A stretch of DNA of 64,000 bases from Musa acuminata AAA Group (lineage: Eukaryota; Streptophyta; Magnoliopsida; Zingiberales; Musaceae), in the NCBI RefSeq assembly GCF_036884655.1, contig NC_088344.1, forward strand, positions 35,456,501 to 35,520,500, written 5' to 3'. Made by a program: the position numbers and the translations under genes. This document shows positions 62,067 to 64,000 of the stretch, one piece after another; the stretch's first letter is position 1, and every line of letters begins with the position of its first letter. Under the pieces are notes generated by a model, which had not been told where the DNA came from, searched no databases, and was given only the letters and a program-made list of their open reading frames with translations.

Positions 62067-63985
62067 TCAGTTGTGAGTGGATGCTTGAAGCAGTCCATCA
62101 CGGATCTGGTCTGCAACATCACGGACAGAGCCAGGCCCATGAGGTATGAAAACAGCCGAAGATTTGGACTGTGCACCGATCTCCTTCATGGTGTCGAAGT
62201 ATTGTGTGATTAGGACCATGTCCATCACATCCTTTGCTGTGGTGCCTGGTACGTTGACCGAGAAGCCGAGCACACTGTCCCTCAGGCCGTCTACGATGGC
62301 TTGGCGTTGACGGGCAATACCTAGACCTGACAGATACTTGGCTTCTGCCTCGCCCTCTGCTCGCTTGATTTGGATGATCTTCTCAGCCTCAGCCTTCTCA
62401 CTCGCTGCCACCCTTAACCTTGCAGCTGAAAAGAGAACACAAACTTGGTTTAGAATCACAAATCGAACATATGCATCTAAGCTTACTATGATCGCTCCTA
62501 AGAAACTGTGATCATCAAAAAGTAACGAGTGCACATTAGTCCTAGAGCTCCGTAGCACCATGAACAAAGGCAGTTATTTTGTGCTGACTGTAACCAGATG
62601 TAAAGAAGACTGCAACCTTATTAGTCATCGTTGCTGCATTTGTAATGTGATGATTCTCTTTTGCTTCCATATTTCACAAATACTTAACGATAACTGACCT
62701 GCATTGATTTCATTCATTGCTCGTTTGACATGTACGTCTGGTTCAATATCAACAATGAGTGTCTGCACGATTTCATAACCATAAGCTGACATAGCCTTCT
62801 CAAGTTCGTTTTCCACTGCCTTTGCAATGTCATTCTTCTGCTCAAAAGCATCATCCAGGTTCAGTTTTGGGACGCTCGCTCTGATTACTGAGAACATGGA
62901 AAAGATATTTTTGGTAAAATTGGGAGCCATAATTCTGAAGAGAAAAAAGAAATGAAGTACCATGTGTCAATGAAGATGACTAGTCCATGCAGTTGTTTAA
63001 ATATTCACCTTTTAGCAAACAATACCAGCAAAATGTAGTTTAAATATTCATTATTTTAGTCACTAATACCAGCGAAAACAGGTATGCGGGAGTCACTGCA
63101 TTGATAGGATCAATATGTTTGCAGCTTTTAAGAACATTTAGGAGGCTTGTTGCTAATGGTTGATTGTCACTCAAAATATTCAAGCCCACTAAAGTTCATT
63201 CTGCACTCTACCATTCTCACAAAATCATACTTGATATACAAATAAAAAGGAAAATGGTGTAACTTTTGCATTTTTTGAGACATCTACAGAAACAGAGCAC
63301 TGCAACTACTAGTAGTTACCAAAACCTCCAATAACTGTTCTAATATAGATGACAAGTGGCAGTAGACCTAGCTTTGCTTTGGTCATTGCTTGTGAGTTTG
63401 TCAGCCCATTATATAGGAAATAATAAGCTACAGTTAAGCAGATAAACCTTCCTCGTCCCTCACTCTTCTCATATCCTATATGATTTTCTTCATTCACCAT
63501 GCTTATTTTTTATTCCAAAAACTCGGAAGTAGATATCCTATATGATTTTCTTCACTCACAGTAATTTCTGTTTTGAAACATGGAAAATAGATATGATGTC
63601 AAAAGGGCACTGAAGGAAAATGATTCCATGCTTCAATCCATACTCGCATGTGACCAATCTTGTGCATTCATATCACTATGAGAAATTTATTTGTATGACT
63701 GACTTATGTATGAGCATTTGAAAGACCCGTTGCTAAAATAATATAGCTACACAAAAGGATGTCACAATGCTTCAAAAGATAACAGATCAATCAACATTTG
63801 GTTATTATCAATTTGTTATGCTTTGCATGTGAGAAACAAATACTTAGCATTGATTTCTTTATACCGTCAAACACATAGGCTTGTATTTGAGATCTTGTGT
63901 TGCTCAGCTTGTAAAATGCATCACTTGCTTTCTCAGCCAGAGCATGGTACTGTACAGATGCGACAACATTCACAAAAACATTATC
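62067..63985 (-). CDS. HIR-like: Hypersensitive-induced response protein (HIR), paralog; first exon beyond window
   Basis: Minus-strand exons 63865-63985, 62699-62887 and 62067-62425 encode the HIR chain from [13 protein letters not shown] to the stop. The exon carrying the lipid-anchored N-terminus is outside the window. Exon sizes match the HIR gene at 37-40 kb exactly (121, 189 as against 92+97, and 359 bp). The middle exon here is a single piece where the other gene has an intron. Junctions are GT-AG, including the one that is GC-AG in the other copy. The SPFH domain, [16 protein letters not shown] segment and [19 protein letters not shown] tail are all intact. Differences from the other copy are mostly conservative. 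A role in plasma-membrane microdomain immune signalling is inferred from the family. Confidence 0.93.
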
Positions 63986-64000
63986 CTGCATGTAGCAAAC

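Overview
This is a stretch of a plant nuclear genome, and everything that can be read points to a flowering plant. The genes are split by GT-AG introns, and the protein set is plant-typical: two half-size ABCA transporters, HIR band-7 proteins and a plant VDAC. LTR retrotransposons with a plant initiator-tRNA-Met primer site fill much of the right half. The style of the repeats suggests a monocot, perhaps the banana family (Musaceae), but that is inference and cannot be settled from the sequence alone. No CRISPR array, operon or bacterial signature is present.

Left part (1-9,600). A calcineurin-like metallophosphoesterase of the At3g03305/TMEM62 type lies on the minus strand and runs off the left edge. 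It faces a short unrecognised plus-strand gene across a ~360-bp shared upstream region. A decayed Ty3/Gypsy pol fragment follows (6.8-8.4 kb), then gene-poor AT-rich DNA.

Middle (10,200-30,600). Two complete half-size ABCA transporters stand head to head. One is ABCA2-like on the minus strand (16 exons, 960 aa). The other is ABCA7-like on the plus strand (18 exons, 944 aa). They share ~3.8 kb of upstream DNA with a TATA box on each side. Both reading frames were rebuilt exon by exon and carry all the ATPase motifs. An antisense RNase H-like relic sits in intron 1 of the ABCA2-like gene. Between 32.3 and 34.3 kb is an AT-rich tandem array whose first copy is inverted.

Right part (35,300-64,000). 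A complete HIR gene (plus) and a VDAC porin gene (plus) are followed by a nest of retrotransposons and a second HIR gene (minus, cut by the right edge). The nest has an old decayed Ty3/Gypsy element (about 48.2-60.5 kb) as host. Its gag-pol region was broken by an intact young Ty1/Copia element (51,381-56,659; TSD TATAA; two 604-bp LTRs differing at 4 sites; one open polyprotein). Its RNase H region was broken by a 1,374-bp solo LTR (58,194-59,567; TSD CTAAG). The two HIR genes lie tail to tail ~22 kb apart and differ in intron content. The first uses at least one GC-AG intron.

The host genes act in unrelated processes: membrane lipid transport, plasma-membrane immune microdomains, mitochondrial outer-membrane permeability and a membrane phosphoesterase. 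I see no sign that they form a pathway. I did not find a convincing new biological system. The most informative observations are the nested, datable transposon stack, the intron difference between the HIR paralogs, the inverted satellite-like array and the antisense RNase H relic.
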